Notes: generated by a model from the letters alone, not told the origin. Positions 9,885 through 16,660 are shown, counted from the first letter of the stretch. The stretch is DNA of 64,000 nt from Acidovorax sp. T1 (GCF_002176815.1 NZ_CP021648.1:4034002-4098001); one strand, 5' to 3'. Numbers and translations: made by a program.

Positions 9885-9913
9885 AAGCCAAAGCGCTATT
9901 TAGCGCCGCCAAG

Positions 9914-10456
9914 TTAACGGCATTCAGCTGGCGCATACTTGGAGAGCAACGTGGCACCATTAGTTGCACCAAGGATCGCCGCCTTGTCATCGGTGTAGCA
10001 AGTCCACACGATTGGGCCCACAGGCGGAGTGCCTGCAACCAACAGTGCTCCGTTAGACGATGGCCAAATTTGCAGCAAGTTGCTAGCAGCAGGAGCAATA
10101 GCCGTCGAAAACGCAACGGCAATCATGCCATTGGCAGTGGTACCGGTAATGGTTGCGATGTTTTTCGTGGGAGCTGTCTGAACACAGGTGCCTGCGGCGG
10201 CACACAAAGTGGGCGCAGCAGCAGTGCCTGTAGTCATACCAGCAAACAGACCACCGGATGCATCAGCAACGGCATTAGCTGCATTGTCGGCAACGGTCGC
10301 CTTCAACGCACTACCCAAAATCAGGCCTTCAGAGACTTTAGCGCGGATTGTGTAGTCCTGATAAGCAGGCAAAGCCACAGCCGCCAAAATACCAATGATC
10401 GCCACAACGATCATCAATTCGATCAGGGTAAAACCCTTTTGCAGATTACGCTTCAT
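9914..10456 (-). CDS. pilA: Type IVa major pilin
   Basis: 180 residues. The leader MKRNLQKG is followed by [20 protein letters not shown], the class IVa prepilin cleavage site with Glu5 and the hydrophobic assembly helix. Two cysteine pairs are visible, including WTCYTDD and the C-terminal AECR, fitting a C-terminal disulfide loop. Start ATG at 10456 has AAGGAG eight bases upstream. A sigma-54-type promoter lies about 70 bases upstream. It encodes the structural subunit of a retractile pilus used for twitching, attachment or DNA uptake; the assembly genes are not in the window. Confidence 0.94.
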   Translation of the reverse strand: MKRNLQKGFTLIELMIVVAIIGILAAVALPAYQDYTIRAKVSEGLILGSALKATVADNAANAVADASGGLFAGMTTGTAAAPTLCAAAGTCVQTAPTKNIATITGTTANGMIAVAFSTAIAPAASNLLQIWPSSNGALLVAGTPPVGPIVWTCYTDDKAAILGATNGATLLSKYAPAECR

Positions 10457-10524
10457 AAAAACTCCTTGGAGGTCAATTGCAATTGAAAACCTGCAGAAGG
10501 ATTCTCCAGGTTCGCAACAGCTGC

Positions 10525-10540
10525 AGCAGGTTCCGTGCCA
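10525..10540 (-). promoter_or_regulatory. Sigma-54 (-24/-12) promoter of the pilin gene
   Basis: Minus-strand TGGCACGGAACCTGCT has GG and GC 12 bases apart, matching TGGCAC-N5-TTGCW with one change. It is placed about 68 bases before the pilin ATG. PilA genes of pseudomonads and relatives are RpoN/PilR dependent. Confidence 0.75.
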
Positions 10541-10634
10541 GTGGGTGGGTGCAACAAGACGTTTCTGTCGCTTCTGGTTGTGGGGGCAATCGGCAGCGGG
10601 TTGTTGCTGCGGTGTCTTTGCGGCGGGTGTGGCT

Positions 10635-10662
10635 GACAATTTTGTCGTGACAGAAAGTGTCG
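10635..10662 (-). promoter_or_regulatory. Candidate PilR enhancer sites
   Basis: Alternating GACA and TGTC words (GACA-ATT-TTGTC-GT-GACA-GAAAG-TGTC) within 28 bases, about 120-150 bases upstream of the predicted pilin start of transcription, where TGTC-containing PilR sites lie in Pseudomonas. Confidence 0.5.
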
Positions 10663-10687
10663 CAAAGTGCGTTTTTGGAGGAGATTC

Positions 10688-10762
10688 GGGGTCAGATGCC
10701 AATTTTTGCTCCAATTGGCCTCAAGCCCTTATGCAGAAAGCGCTGGCAGCTATCAAAACAGG
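10688..10762. repeat. GGGGTCAGA motif followed by interspersed palindrome, copy 6
   Basis: GGGGTCAGA at 10688-10696, then at 10704-10762 the minus-strand GATAGCTGCCAGCGCTTTC, AAGGGCTTGAGGCCAATT layout of the ~50-bp palindrome family. The two repeat types sit side by side. Confidence 0.65.
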
Positions 10763-10777
10763 TGCAACCTGCACCTC

Positions 10778-10955
10778 GAATCCTGCCCCGCCTGCAGCCA
10801 GAAAATGCCATGCGGCGCCCCGTTGCCGGGGGGTGTGATGGCATCGAAGCGGCGCACTTCTTTGCCGATCATCTCCGTCTCGGATGGCTTGGTGTGCGTG
10901 ATGTCGATGGGACAGCGCTTGCCGGGGCTGAGTTGCGCCAGGGCGCGCGGTACAG
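10778..10955 (-). pseudogene. Remnant of the 3' end of an MBL-fold hydrolase gene
   Basis: The minus strand reads LSPGKRCPIDITHTKPSETE, then EVRRFDAITPPGNGAPHG and WLQAGQ, matching the last ~55 residues of the intact MBL-fold hydrolase at 15869-16660 (LAPGKQCPIYITHTKPSETQ, EVRRFDALTHPGNAAPHD, WLQAGQ). The nucleotide sequence has diverged noticeably and no upstream part of the gene remains. Same orientation as the intact gene. Confidence 0.75.
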
Positions 10956-11022
10956 AAAACGATGGGCGCCCACCTAGAACGCACCTTGGATGAACCCATG
11001 GCGCGGCTCATGCCGCCGCCTC

Positions 11023-11066
11023 ACAATTGCGCCACAATTGCGCCACAATTGCGCCACAATCGCGCC
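11023..11066 (+). repeat. Four 11-bp tandem repeats before fic
   Basis: CACAATTGCGC occurs three times in a row and a fourth time with one change (CACAATCGCGC), one helical turn apart, ending at the ATG of the fic gene. No ordinary Shine-Dalgarno is seen there. It may be an operator, or may be translated if fic starts upstream. Confidence 0.7.
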
Positions 11067-12464
11067 ATGGCACCCAAAATCGCGCCACTTACAGACCATG
11101 CAAAGCCGGCTGATCTGCTGCGCAGCATTCAGAATGCCCCGGCCGGGTTAACGCTGGCGCAGTTGCTGGAGCGCCACCCCAGCGTGGCGCGCCGCACGGC
11201 ACAGCGCTGGCTTGGCCAGTGGGCGGCCGATGGCAGCATCGTGGCGCAAGGCGCTGCGCGTGCGCGGCACTATCGCGCCGCAGCCATGCAAGGCGTGCCA
11301 GGCTTGGGCCCACATCCACGCTCAGGCCCAGACGGCTTCCCGGCCGCCATCCCGCTGTCGGCTGACAGCCTGGATGTTTTGGCTTACGTTGACCAGCCCC
11401 TGCAGGCGCGCAAGCCGGTGGGCTATCAGCGCGATTTTCTGCAGGCTTATCAGCCCAACCTGACTTGGTATCTGCCAGCACCACTGCGCCGCCAGTTACA
11501 CCAGATGGGCCAAACCGCCGATGCACACGCGCCTGCGGGCACTTACAGCCGTGCTATCTTGAATCGGCTGTTGATTGATTTGTCTTGGGCGTCTAGCCAA
11601 CTGGAGGGCAACACGTATTCACGCCTGGATACGCGGGCGCTGATTGAGCATGGACAGGTGGCCGCTGGCAAGGCGGGCATCGAGACGCAGATGATCTTGA
11701 ACCACAAATCGGCCATCGAGCTGCTGGTAGAGAACGCTGGCACTGCGCGCCTGGACCGCTACACGCTGATGAATTTGCATGCGGCACTGGCAGAAAACCT
11801 GCTGCCCAACCCGGCTGACGAGGGGCGTTTGCGCCAGCATGTGGTGGAGATTGGGCAAAGCGTGTTTCGCCCGCTGTCGGTGCCGCAGCAGCTCGATGAG
11901 GCGCTGAACGAACTGCTGGACAAGGCGGGGCAAATCAGCGACCCGTTTGAGCAGTCTTTTTTCATGCTGGTGCATGTGCCTTATCTGCAGCCTTTTGCGG
12001 ATATCAACAAGCGCACCTCACGCCTGGCGGCCAACCTGCCGCTGTTTCGCGCCAATCTGTGCCCGCTCACTTTTGTGGATGTGCCCGAGCAGGCTTACAG
12101 CCGCGCCATTTTGGGCGTGTATGAGTTAACCCGGGTCGAGTTGCTGCGCGACGTGTTTGTCTGGGCCTATGAGCGCTCTACCCAGGAGTATCTGGCCATC
12201 AAGCAAGACTTGGCCGAGCCAGACCCGACCCGGCTGGCCTACCGGGGTCTGATCAAGCAAACCATCCATGCGGTGGTGACGCACCTGGGCGGCGACGCAC
12301 TGGCCCTCATCGCGCAAGCCGTGGCCGCGCACGTGCCAGAAACCGAGCGGCCCGCAGTGCACGCGCTCATCGTGGAAGAACTGCGCCGCCTGCATGAAGG
12401 TGTGCTGGCGCGTTATGGGCTGCGGCCGTCGGAGTTTGCGGCGTGGCAGGCGGGTAAGGATTAA
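11067..12464 (+). CDS. Fic family protein with N-terminal helix-turn-helix
   Basis: 465 residues. A winged-helix-like region (about 10-65, LTLAQLLERHPSVARRTAQRWLGQW) is followed by the Fic domain. The inhibitory helix motif SSQLEGN, (S/T)xxxE(G/N), lies N-terminal to the core. The catalytic loop, normally HPFxDGNGRxxR, reads QPFADINKRTSR: the catalytic histidine is Gln and the first glycine Ile. Fic enzymes transfer AMP or other phosphate groups to proteins; the altered loop makes classical AMPylation doubtful. Starts at 10962 or 10998 are open in frame, but 11067 opens on sequence without repeats. A 179-bp 5' portion is duplicated at 14916-15094. Confidence 0.85.
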   Translation: MAPKIAPLTDHAKPADLLRSIQNAPAGLTLAQLLERHPSVARRTAQRWLGQWAADGSIVAQGAARARHYRAAAMQGVPGLGPHPRSGPDGFPAAIPLSADSLDVLAYVDQPLQARKPVGYQRDFLQAYQPNLTWYLPAPLRRQLHQMGQTADAHAPAGTYSRAILNRLLIDLSWASSQLEGNTYSRLDTRALIEHGQVAAGKAGIETQMILNHKSAIELLVENAGTARLDRYTLMNLHAALAENLLPNPADEGRLRQHVVEIGQSVFRPLSVPQQLDEALNELLDKAGQISDPFEQSFFMLVHVPYLQPFADINKRTSRLAANLPLFRANLCPLTFVDVPEQAYSRAILGVYELTRVELLRDVFVWAYERSTQEYLAIKQDLAEPDPTRLAYRGLIKQTIHAVVTHLGGDALALIAQAVAAHVPETERPAVHALIVEELRRLHEGVLARYGLRPSEFAAWQAGKD

Positions 12465-12511
12465 ACCTATGGATCCGGCCCTGTGAAGTTTGACCCGCTC
12501 GCCCTGGGGGG

Positions 12512-12913
12512 CTATGACTGCTGCACCCAGTTTTCCAGCCGCAGGCCGGGCACCCGCTCGAACTCGCGTGTGTTGTGCGTGACCAGGGGCGCGTCCAGGC
12601 TGAGTGCGTGGGCGGCGATCATGGTGTCTAGGGCATCGATGGGTTGGCCTTGGCGCTCCAGGTTGGCGCGCAAGTCGCCATAAGCCCAGACCGCGTTGGT
12701 GTCGAAGGGCAGTATTTCCAGCGGCGCCAAAAACATCTCCAGTGCGGCCCTGTTGCGCGCCGAGCCGCTTTTGGCCACGCCGTAGGCCAGCTCTGCCGCC
12801 ACCACGCTGCACAGGCCCACGTCGCCCAGGCGGTATTGGCGAAACCGCGCCAGCACTTCGGGTGGCCTGGCGTTGATGATGTAGATGCAAATGTTGGTGT
12901 CCAGCAGAATCAT
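12512..12913 (-). CDS. vapC: VapC-type PIN-domain toxin (first pair)
   Basis: 133 residues. PIN-domain ribonuclease: MILLDTNICIYI with the first catalytic Asp, AELAYG with the Glu, DTMIAAHAL with the next Asp, then LVTHNTREFERVPGL. VapC toxins cut tRNA or rRNA. The ATG at 12913 overlaps the stop of vapB (ATGA). It is convergent with fic. Confidence 0.92.
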   Translation of the reverse strand: MILLDTNICIYIINARPPEVLARFRQYRLGDVGLCSVVAAELAYGVAKSGSARNRAALEMFLAPLEILPFDTNAVWAYGDLRANLERQGQPIDALDTMIAAHALSLDAPLVTHNTREFERVPGLRLENWVQQS

Positions 12914-13143
12914 GCGCAAATCTCGGGGCGCACCTGCTGTGGCGGCTGTTCGCGCGCAAGCACAAAGCCGGGCTCGAAAGCCGACAGGGCGGCTTCGAGG
13001 GTGTCCCAAGGGTTGTCCAGCGGCAGCAGCAGCACGCCGTTGCCGAAGTGTCGAACCCCGACATCGGTCCCTGTGAAACGAAATTCCTTGGGCAACCGGA
13101 CCGCTTGGCTGCGACCCGATTGAAAGAGACGGGCGGTTTCCAT
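12910..13143 (-). CDS. vapB: VapB-type antitoxin (first pair)
   Basis: 77 residues. The AbrB/SpoVT-like N terminus METARLFQSGRSQAVRLPKEFRF is characteristic of VapB; the C-terminal part would cover the VapC active site. ATG at 13143 is taken over an in-frame start ten codons upstream because it opens on the domain. An AT-rich stretch with TGATCATTGATAATCA at 13154-13169 precedes it and may be the operator. Confidence 0.9.
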   Translation of the reverse strand: METARLFQSGRSQAVRLPKEFRFTGTDVGVRHFGNGVLLLPLDNPWDTLEAALSAFEPGFVLAREQPPQQVRPEICA

Positions 13144-13179
13144 GGTGTGCCTTTGATCATTGATAATCACCAATGGTAG

Positions 13180-13473
13180 CTACTCTCTTGTGTTCCCGCA
13201 AACAGGGCAAGGCAAATTGGAGTCTGACCCCAATTTCTCCGGGCCAAATCCAAGCAGATCGGCATCGCGCGTTGGCCGATGTGGTTGGTCGTACCACAGT
13301 GAAAACAGCAGCGCGCCCTTGAGCAGGTAGTTGGCGGCATGTGGCGAGATGGACAGCCGGTACAGCAGCCGCTCTAACCCGAAGTGGGTGAGCGTGAGGT
13401 TGAAGTCTTGCTTCGTGGCATCGGCGCGCTGCTTCAGGCGGGCGCGGATGGAGGCAGCCAGGTTGCGGCTCAT
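13180..13473 (-). pseudogene. AbiEii-family nucleotidyltransferase toxin, truncated
   Basis: The first 80 residues match the N-terminal part of AbiEii/AbiGii toxins: an RLKQRADATKQDFNLTLTHF helix, LLKGALLFSLWYDQPHRPTRDADLLGFG with the nucleotidyltransferase D-x-D. Homology stops at about 13234, exactly where a GGGGTCAGA palindrome (13215-13237) begins, and the frame then runs through the repeat to a stop at 13180. Family members are usually near 300 residues, so most of the gene is gone and toxin activity is unlikely. The start overlaps the abiEi stop. Confidence 0.82.
13213..13239. repeat. GGGGTCAGA palindrome at the abiEii break
   Basis: AAATTGG-AGTCTGAC-CCCAATTT: an inverted repeat with the TCTGACCCC core at 13223-13231, placed exactly at the truncation point of abiEii. 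Confidence 0.8.
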
Positions 13474-14090
13474 GCCACGATGCTTTCCAGATAAGGCCGC
13501 ATGACATTGGCCACGCGATCCACGGTGGCGTAGCGCCAGAGCGCATCCATCGTCAGCTTGCGTTGTGACCAGCCATCGCGCAGCGCTTCCAGCGCCACGT
13601 CCAGGCCGATTTTGTTGCGGTATTTGAAGCAGTCGGCCACTGTTTTGGCCGCGTTGTACACGGGCACCTGCACGCCATCAATCGTGACCGTTTCGATGCC
13701 TTCGGTCAAAGCCGCCCCCGACATGCGCACCACGCGCAGCGCCGGTTGGTCCAGGCGGGGCGTGGGCGAATGGTGGGGGATGGCTGTCCAGACCTCGTGC
13801 GGTGCCTGCGTGCCGATGCCGTGGACACGCAGCGCCGACAGCAGGCACACCACGCCACGCGGCACACGCAGGGCGACCTCGGCCAGAGACCGGTGCTCGC
13901 TGAGCACGCGCCCCGGCAGGCTGTAAACGCCGCGGGCGACACGCTCGAGCTTGCCGACGGAGACCAGGCGGCTGAGAACCACTGTCGGAAGGCCCTGCCC
14001 AGCGAGATCGCGCGCACGCATGAGCGGCTGGCGCTCAGCAAGCGCCAGGACGGCTTGTTCGAGCGTGGTGGATTCCGAGCTGGGTGTCAT
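13470..14090 (-). CDS. AbiEi-family antitoxin / transcriptional regulator
   Basis: 206 residues. The N-terminal winged helix (about 10-65, RARDLAGQGLPTVVLSRLVSVGKLERVARGVYSLPG) and the AbiEi C-terminal domain with VCLLSALRVHGIGTQ and the FKYRNKIGLDVALEALRDG segment identify the antitoxin of the type IV AbiE system, which is also a repressor. Its partner toxin gene downstream is cut to a stub, so this may now be a solitary regulator. A perfect palindrome lies 23 bases upstream of the ATG. Confidence 0.88.
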   Translation of the reverse strand: MTPSSESTTLEQAVLALAERQPLMRARDLAGQGLPTVVLSRLVSVGKLERVARGVYSLPGRVLSEHRSLAEVALRVPRGVVCLLSALRVHGIGTQAPHEVWTAIPHHSPTPRLDQPALRVVRMSGAALTEGIETVTIDGVQVPVYNAAKTVADCFKYRNKIGLDVALEALRDGWSQRKLTMDALWRYATVDRVANVMRPYLESIVA

Positions 14091-14112
14091 GCGGGATTTT
14101 GTTGTAATTATT

Positions 14113-14134
14113 AGTCATTTGTCAACAAATGACT
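14113..14134 (-). promoter_or_regulatory. Perfect 22-bp palindrome, likely AbiEi operator
   Basis: AGTCATTTGT-CA-ACAAATGACT: two perfect 10-base arms around a 2-base centre, 23 bases before the abiEi start in an AT-rich promoter region. AbiEi proteins repress their own promoter by binding inverted repeats. Confidence 0.7.
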
Positions 14135-14152
14135 TGATAATGGAAACCCAAA

Positions 14153-14193
14153 AAAATTGGGGTCAGGTTAATTGGGGTCAGATTCCAATTTTG
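14153..14193. repeat. Two GGGGTCAG motifs between abiEi and brnA
   Basis: AATTGGGGTCAGGTT (14155-14169) followed by AATTGGGGTCAGATTCCAATT (14170-14190), the second a clear inverted repeat. No gene lies between here and the brnA stop at 14278. Confidence 0.8.
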
Positions 14194-14277
14194 CTGGGGC
14201 AGGTTTTTTAAGAATGCGGCCCACCCGACCCGCGCCCAGAACTGCATTGAGCCTACAAGCCCGCGCAGCCAGCGCAC

Positions 14278-14544
14278 TCAATGGCTGTGCAGCTTTTCTT
14301 GTAGCCAGACTTTGATGAGCGACTGGTAGGGCACGTCGCGCGCGTTGGCCGCCACTTTGAGTGAGTCCAGCAGGTGCTGGGGCAGCCGCAGAGAGATGGT
14401 CTTGGTGGTGGGCTTCAAGTTCGGCAGGGTGACTTTTGTGGCCTTCGACCAATCGAGATGCTCGGTCGAGCTGTGCGTTTCCCAATAGGCACGCTCTTCG
14501 GCCTCGTTGGCGAATGTGGGAATGGCTTTAGTGGGCTTGTTCAT
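14278..14544 (-). CDS. brnA: BrnA-type antitoxin
   Basis: 88 residues. Contains the BrnA/CopG-like pattern: ERAYWETHSSTEHLDWSKA near the middle, then the ribbon-helix-helix TKTISLRLPQHLLDSLKVAANARDVPYQSLIKVWL. ATG at 14544 follows the toxin gene with a 17-base overlap. As in other brnTA operons, toxin precedes antitoxin; BrnA represses the operon and neutralises BrnT. Confidence 0.9.
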   Translation of the reverse strand: MNKPTKAIPTFANEAEERAYWETHSSTEHLDWSKATKVTLPNLKPTTKTISLRLPQHLLDSLKVAANARDVPYQSLIKVWLQEKLHSH

Positions 14545-14827
14545 AAATGGCTCGCTCCTTTCGGTGCATGTCCCGCGCTGAAATGACACGGATCAATGCG
14601 CCTGACTGGCGCAGGGTGAACGTGATGTGCAAAGCCCGCCCGTCGTCTGTCTTGCCCAGCGCATGAAGGCGAAGCTCTGTCTGACTGTGGTTCGTGTCCT
14701 CCACAAGTAACAACGGAGCGTTGAAAAATACTTGCTCAGCTTCTGCCATGGAAACACCGTGTTTGTCGTTCTTGCGGGCGTTACCGTCATCCCAGTTGAA
14801 TCCGGTGATGGTGCTGAAATCAATCAT
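14528..14827 (-). CDS. brnT: BrnT-type ribonuclease toxin
   Basis: 99 residues with the BrnT landmarks: GFNWDDGNARKNDKHGVSMAEAEQVF, the E-x-R-x-x-A-L-G-K segment, then ITFTLRQSGALIRVISARDMHRKER with the catalytic His/Arg-rich strand. BrnT is a RelE-like mRNA nuclease. Upstream (14828-14860) is a strongly AT-rich promoter region with TATAAT-like words, followed by double GGGGTCAGA palindromes. Confidence 0.92.
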   Translation of the reverse strand: MIDFSTITGFNWDDGNARKNDKHGVSMAEAEQVFFNAPLLLVEDTNHSQTELRLHALGKTDDGRALHITFTLRQSGALIRVISARDMHRKERAIYEQAH

Positions 14828-14872
14828 ATTTGTATATTATCATCATATCAATTTCTTTAAAAATCGAAGAAA

Positions 14873-14915
14873 TTGGGGTCAGACCCCCAAAGAAATTGGG
14901 GTCAGACCCCCATAG
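14873..14915. repeat. Double GGGGTCAGACCCCC motif
   Basis: GAAATTGGGGTCAGACCCCC twice in a row (cores 14875-14888 and 14898-14911), the second followed directly by CATAG and the duplicated fic segment. Confidence 0.85.
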
Positions 14916-15094
14916 CAGACCATGCAAAGCCGGCTGATCTGCTGCGCTGCATTCAGAATGCCCCGGCCGGGTTAACGCTGGCGCAGTTGCTGGAGCGCCA
15001 CCCCAGCGTGGCGCGCCGCACGGCACAGCGCTGGCTTGGCCAGTGGGTGGCCGATGGCAGCATCGTGGCGCAAGGCTCTGCGCGTGCGCGGCAC
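14916..15094 (+). pseudogene. Duplicated 5' fragment of fic (helix-turn-helix part)
   Basis: 179 bases matching 11092-11270 of the fic gene with three substitutions. It covers only the helix-turn-helix region and is cut at both ends next to GGGGTCAGA motifs. An open frame from 14873 to 15130 passes through both flanking motifs and would encode an 85-residue peptide: repeat-coded start, the Fic HTH, repeat-coded end. Whether it is expressed is unknown; the simplest reading is a recent partial duplicate. Confidence 0.85.
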
Positions 15095-15097
15095 CAG

Positions 15098-15121
15098 AAA
15101 TTGGGGTCAGACCCCCATAGC
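15098..15121. repeat. GGGGTCAGACCCCC motif after the fic fragment
   Basis: GAAATTGGGGTCAGACCCCC, core 15103-15116, followed by CATAG as in the motif on the other side of the fic fragment. Confidence 0.85.
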
Positions 15122-15155
15122 ACCCTCTGACTTGCCGTGGTGCATGCGATGGGGG

Positions 15156-15566
15156 TCACTTGTTCGTGCCGACCCAGTTTTCCACTTGCAGGGCGGGCAC
15201 CCTGGCGAACTCGCCCACGTTGTGGGTCACCATGACGAGCCCTTCGCTGCGCGCATGGGCCGCTATGTGCAGGTCGTTCACTCCAATGGGCTGGCCGATT
15301 TTTTCCAGCCCGGCGCGGATGGCGCCGTAGTGCTGGGCCGCCTTGCTGCCGTAGGGCAGCACTTCAAGGCGGCTGCAAAAGTCTTCGATAACCGCCAGGT
15401 TTTCGCTGACCTTGCTGCTTTTTTCGGCGCCGTGCATCAGCTCCGACAAGGTGATGGCCGATATGGCCATGCGGCCGGCGTTGGCGTTAAAGATCGGCAT
15501 GACCTCGACGGGGCGGCGCTTCACAACGTAGATGACGATGTTGGTGTCGAGCAGGTAGCGCAGCAT
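15156..15566 (-). CDS. vapC: VapC-type PIN-domain toxin (second pair)
   Basis: 136 residues. MLRYLLDTNIVIYVVKRRP holds the first Asp, TLSELMHGAEKS the Glu, IGVNDLHIAAHARSEG the next Asp, and MVTHNVGEFARVPALQVENW the C-terminal motif. Only distantly similar to the first VapC. Start ATG at 15566 shares its last base with the vapB stop region, so the pair is coupled. Confidence 0.92.
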   Translation of the reverse strand: MLRYLLDTNIVIYVVKRRPVEVMPIFNANAGRMAISAITLSELMHGAEKSSKVSENLAVIEDFCSRLEVLPYGSKAAQHYGAIRAGLEKIGQPIGVNDLHIAAHARSEGLVMVTHNVGEFARVPALQVENWVGTNK

Positions 15567-15799
15567 CAGAGCGATTCCCGCTCTGCCTGGTGCTGGCTGG
15601 CGCGCTCTGGCATGAAGTCGTCGCTCACTGCAGGGCCGTTCAGAAAGAAGCTGTCCCATGTCTGCCCCACGGGGGAAATGATGCGCTCGTTGCCTTTGGC
15701 CCGCACTTCGACTTTGCGCACGCCGTCGGGCAGGCGCAGGTCGATGGGGATGCGGACGGCTTGCGTGCGGTTGTTGATGAAGACGGTGCTGATGGTCAT
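15566..15799 (-). CDS. vapB: VapB-type antitoxin (second pair)
   Basis: 77 residues opening MTISTVFINNRTQAVRIPIDLRLPDGVRKVEV, a VapB/AbrB-like DNA-binding strand pair, ending in a toxin-binding tail with WDSFFLNGPAVSDDFMPERAS. ATG at 15799. Two direct repeats of GTATATGGC lie 21-42 bases upstream and are probable operator sites. Confidence 0.9.
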   Translation of the reverse strand: MTISTVFINNRTQAVRIPIDLRLPDGVRKVEVRAKGNERIISPVGQTWDSFFLNGPAVSDDFMPERASQHQAERESL

Positions 15800-15819
15800 G
15801 GCCGCGCTCCTGGGCAAGG

Positions 15820-15841
15820 GTATATGGCGAAAGTATATGGC
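15820..15841 (-). promoter_or_regulatory. Direct repeats upstream of second vapBC
   Basis: GTATATGGC at 15820-15828 and 15833-15841, 13 bases apart. On the minus strand they read GCCATATAC and contain -10-like TATAC words, so VapBC binding here would cover the promoter. Confidence 0.5.
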
Positions 15842-15868
15842 AACGGGTTGCCGTGCCACAGCTGTGCC

Positions 15869-16660
15869 CTACACCTCAAACGCTTGCCCCGCCTGCAGCC
15901 ACGAAATGTCATGTGGCGCTGCGTTACCAGGGTGCGTGAGGGCGTCGAAGCGGCGCACTTCTTGCACGATCAATTGCGTCTCGGACGGCTTGGTGTGCGT
16001 GATGTAGATGGGGCATTGTTTGCCGGGGGCGAGCTGCGCCAGCTCTTGCGCCAGGGTGTGGGGCGCCAGGTGCAGGCTGCGCTGCGCCAGGGCGCTTTCG
16101 TGGTTGCTGAAGGCGGTTTCTATGACCAGCATGGCCAGGGGCAGCTGGTTGATGCGTTGCCAGAAGGCGGGGTTGGGGCCGGTGTCGCCGCTGAACACCC
16201 ACCAGCCGGTGTGGCCCTGCACGGCGTAGCCCACGGCGGGCACGGTGTGGATGGCGGGCAGCACTTCGATGTGCAGGCCGGCCAACTGCAGCACCTGCCC
16301 GGTTTGTAGTGCTGTGTAGGCCAGCAAAGGCGCTGCAGCGCTGGGTATGCCACTGAAATCAGGCCAGATGATATTGTTGAATATGTGGGACTGCAGCGCG
16401 GCGATGGTGGCGGGCAGGGCGTGCACCTGCACCGGCGTGCTGCGCAGGGAGGACACGGCATCGAGCATCAGGGGCAGGGCTGCCACATGGTCCAGGTGCG
16501 AGTGGGTGAGCAGCACATGGTCGATCTGGCGCATTTCTGCCAGGGTGAGGTCGCCCACGCCGGTGCCTGCGTCGATGAGAATGCGCCCATCCACCAGAAA
16601 CGAGGTGGTGCGGCAGCCTTGGGCAATGGCGCCGGAGCAGCCCAACACGCGAACCTTCAT
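15869..16660 (-). CDS. MBL-fold metallohydrolase, class II cAMP phosphodiesterase-like
   Basis: 263 residues. The metallo-beta-lactamase signature THSHLDHVAALPLM lies near residue 55, preceded by ILIDAGTGVGDLT and followed by a HTVPAVGY-VQG strand, FSGDTGPN and ITHTKPSE. This arrangement fits the PDE1-like 3',5'-cyclic nucleotide phosphodiesterases or general MBL hydrolases; substrate not provable. ATG at 16660 gives MKVRVLGCSGAIAQG. It is last in a minus-strand series PP2C, FHA, MBL. A broken relative of its 3' end lies at 10778-10955. Confidence 0.82.
   Translation of the reverse strand: MKVRVLGCSGAIAQGCRTTSFLVDGRILIDAGTGVGDLTLAEMRQIDHVLLTHSHLDHVAALPLMLDAVSSLRSTPVQVHALPATIAALQSHIFNNIIWPDFSGIPSAAAPLLAYTALQTGQVLQLAGLHIEVLPAIHTVPAVGYAVQGHTGWWVFSGDTGPNPAFWQRINQLPLAMLVIETAFSNHESALAQRSLHLAPHTLAQELAQLAPGKQCPIYITHTKPSETQLIVQEVRRFDALTHPGNAAPHDISWLQAGQAFEV

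Noticed and set aside
7929..15121. Repeats in the accessory island as a CRISPR array
   Set aside because: Motif spacing is irregular (tens to thousands of bases), units are short palindromes, and no cas genes are present.
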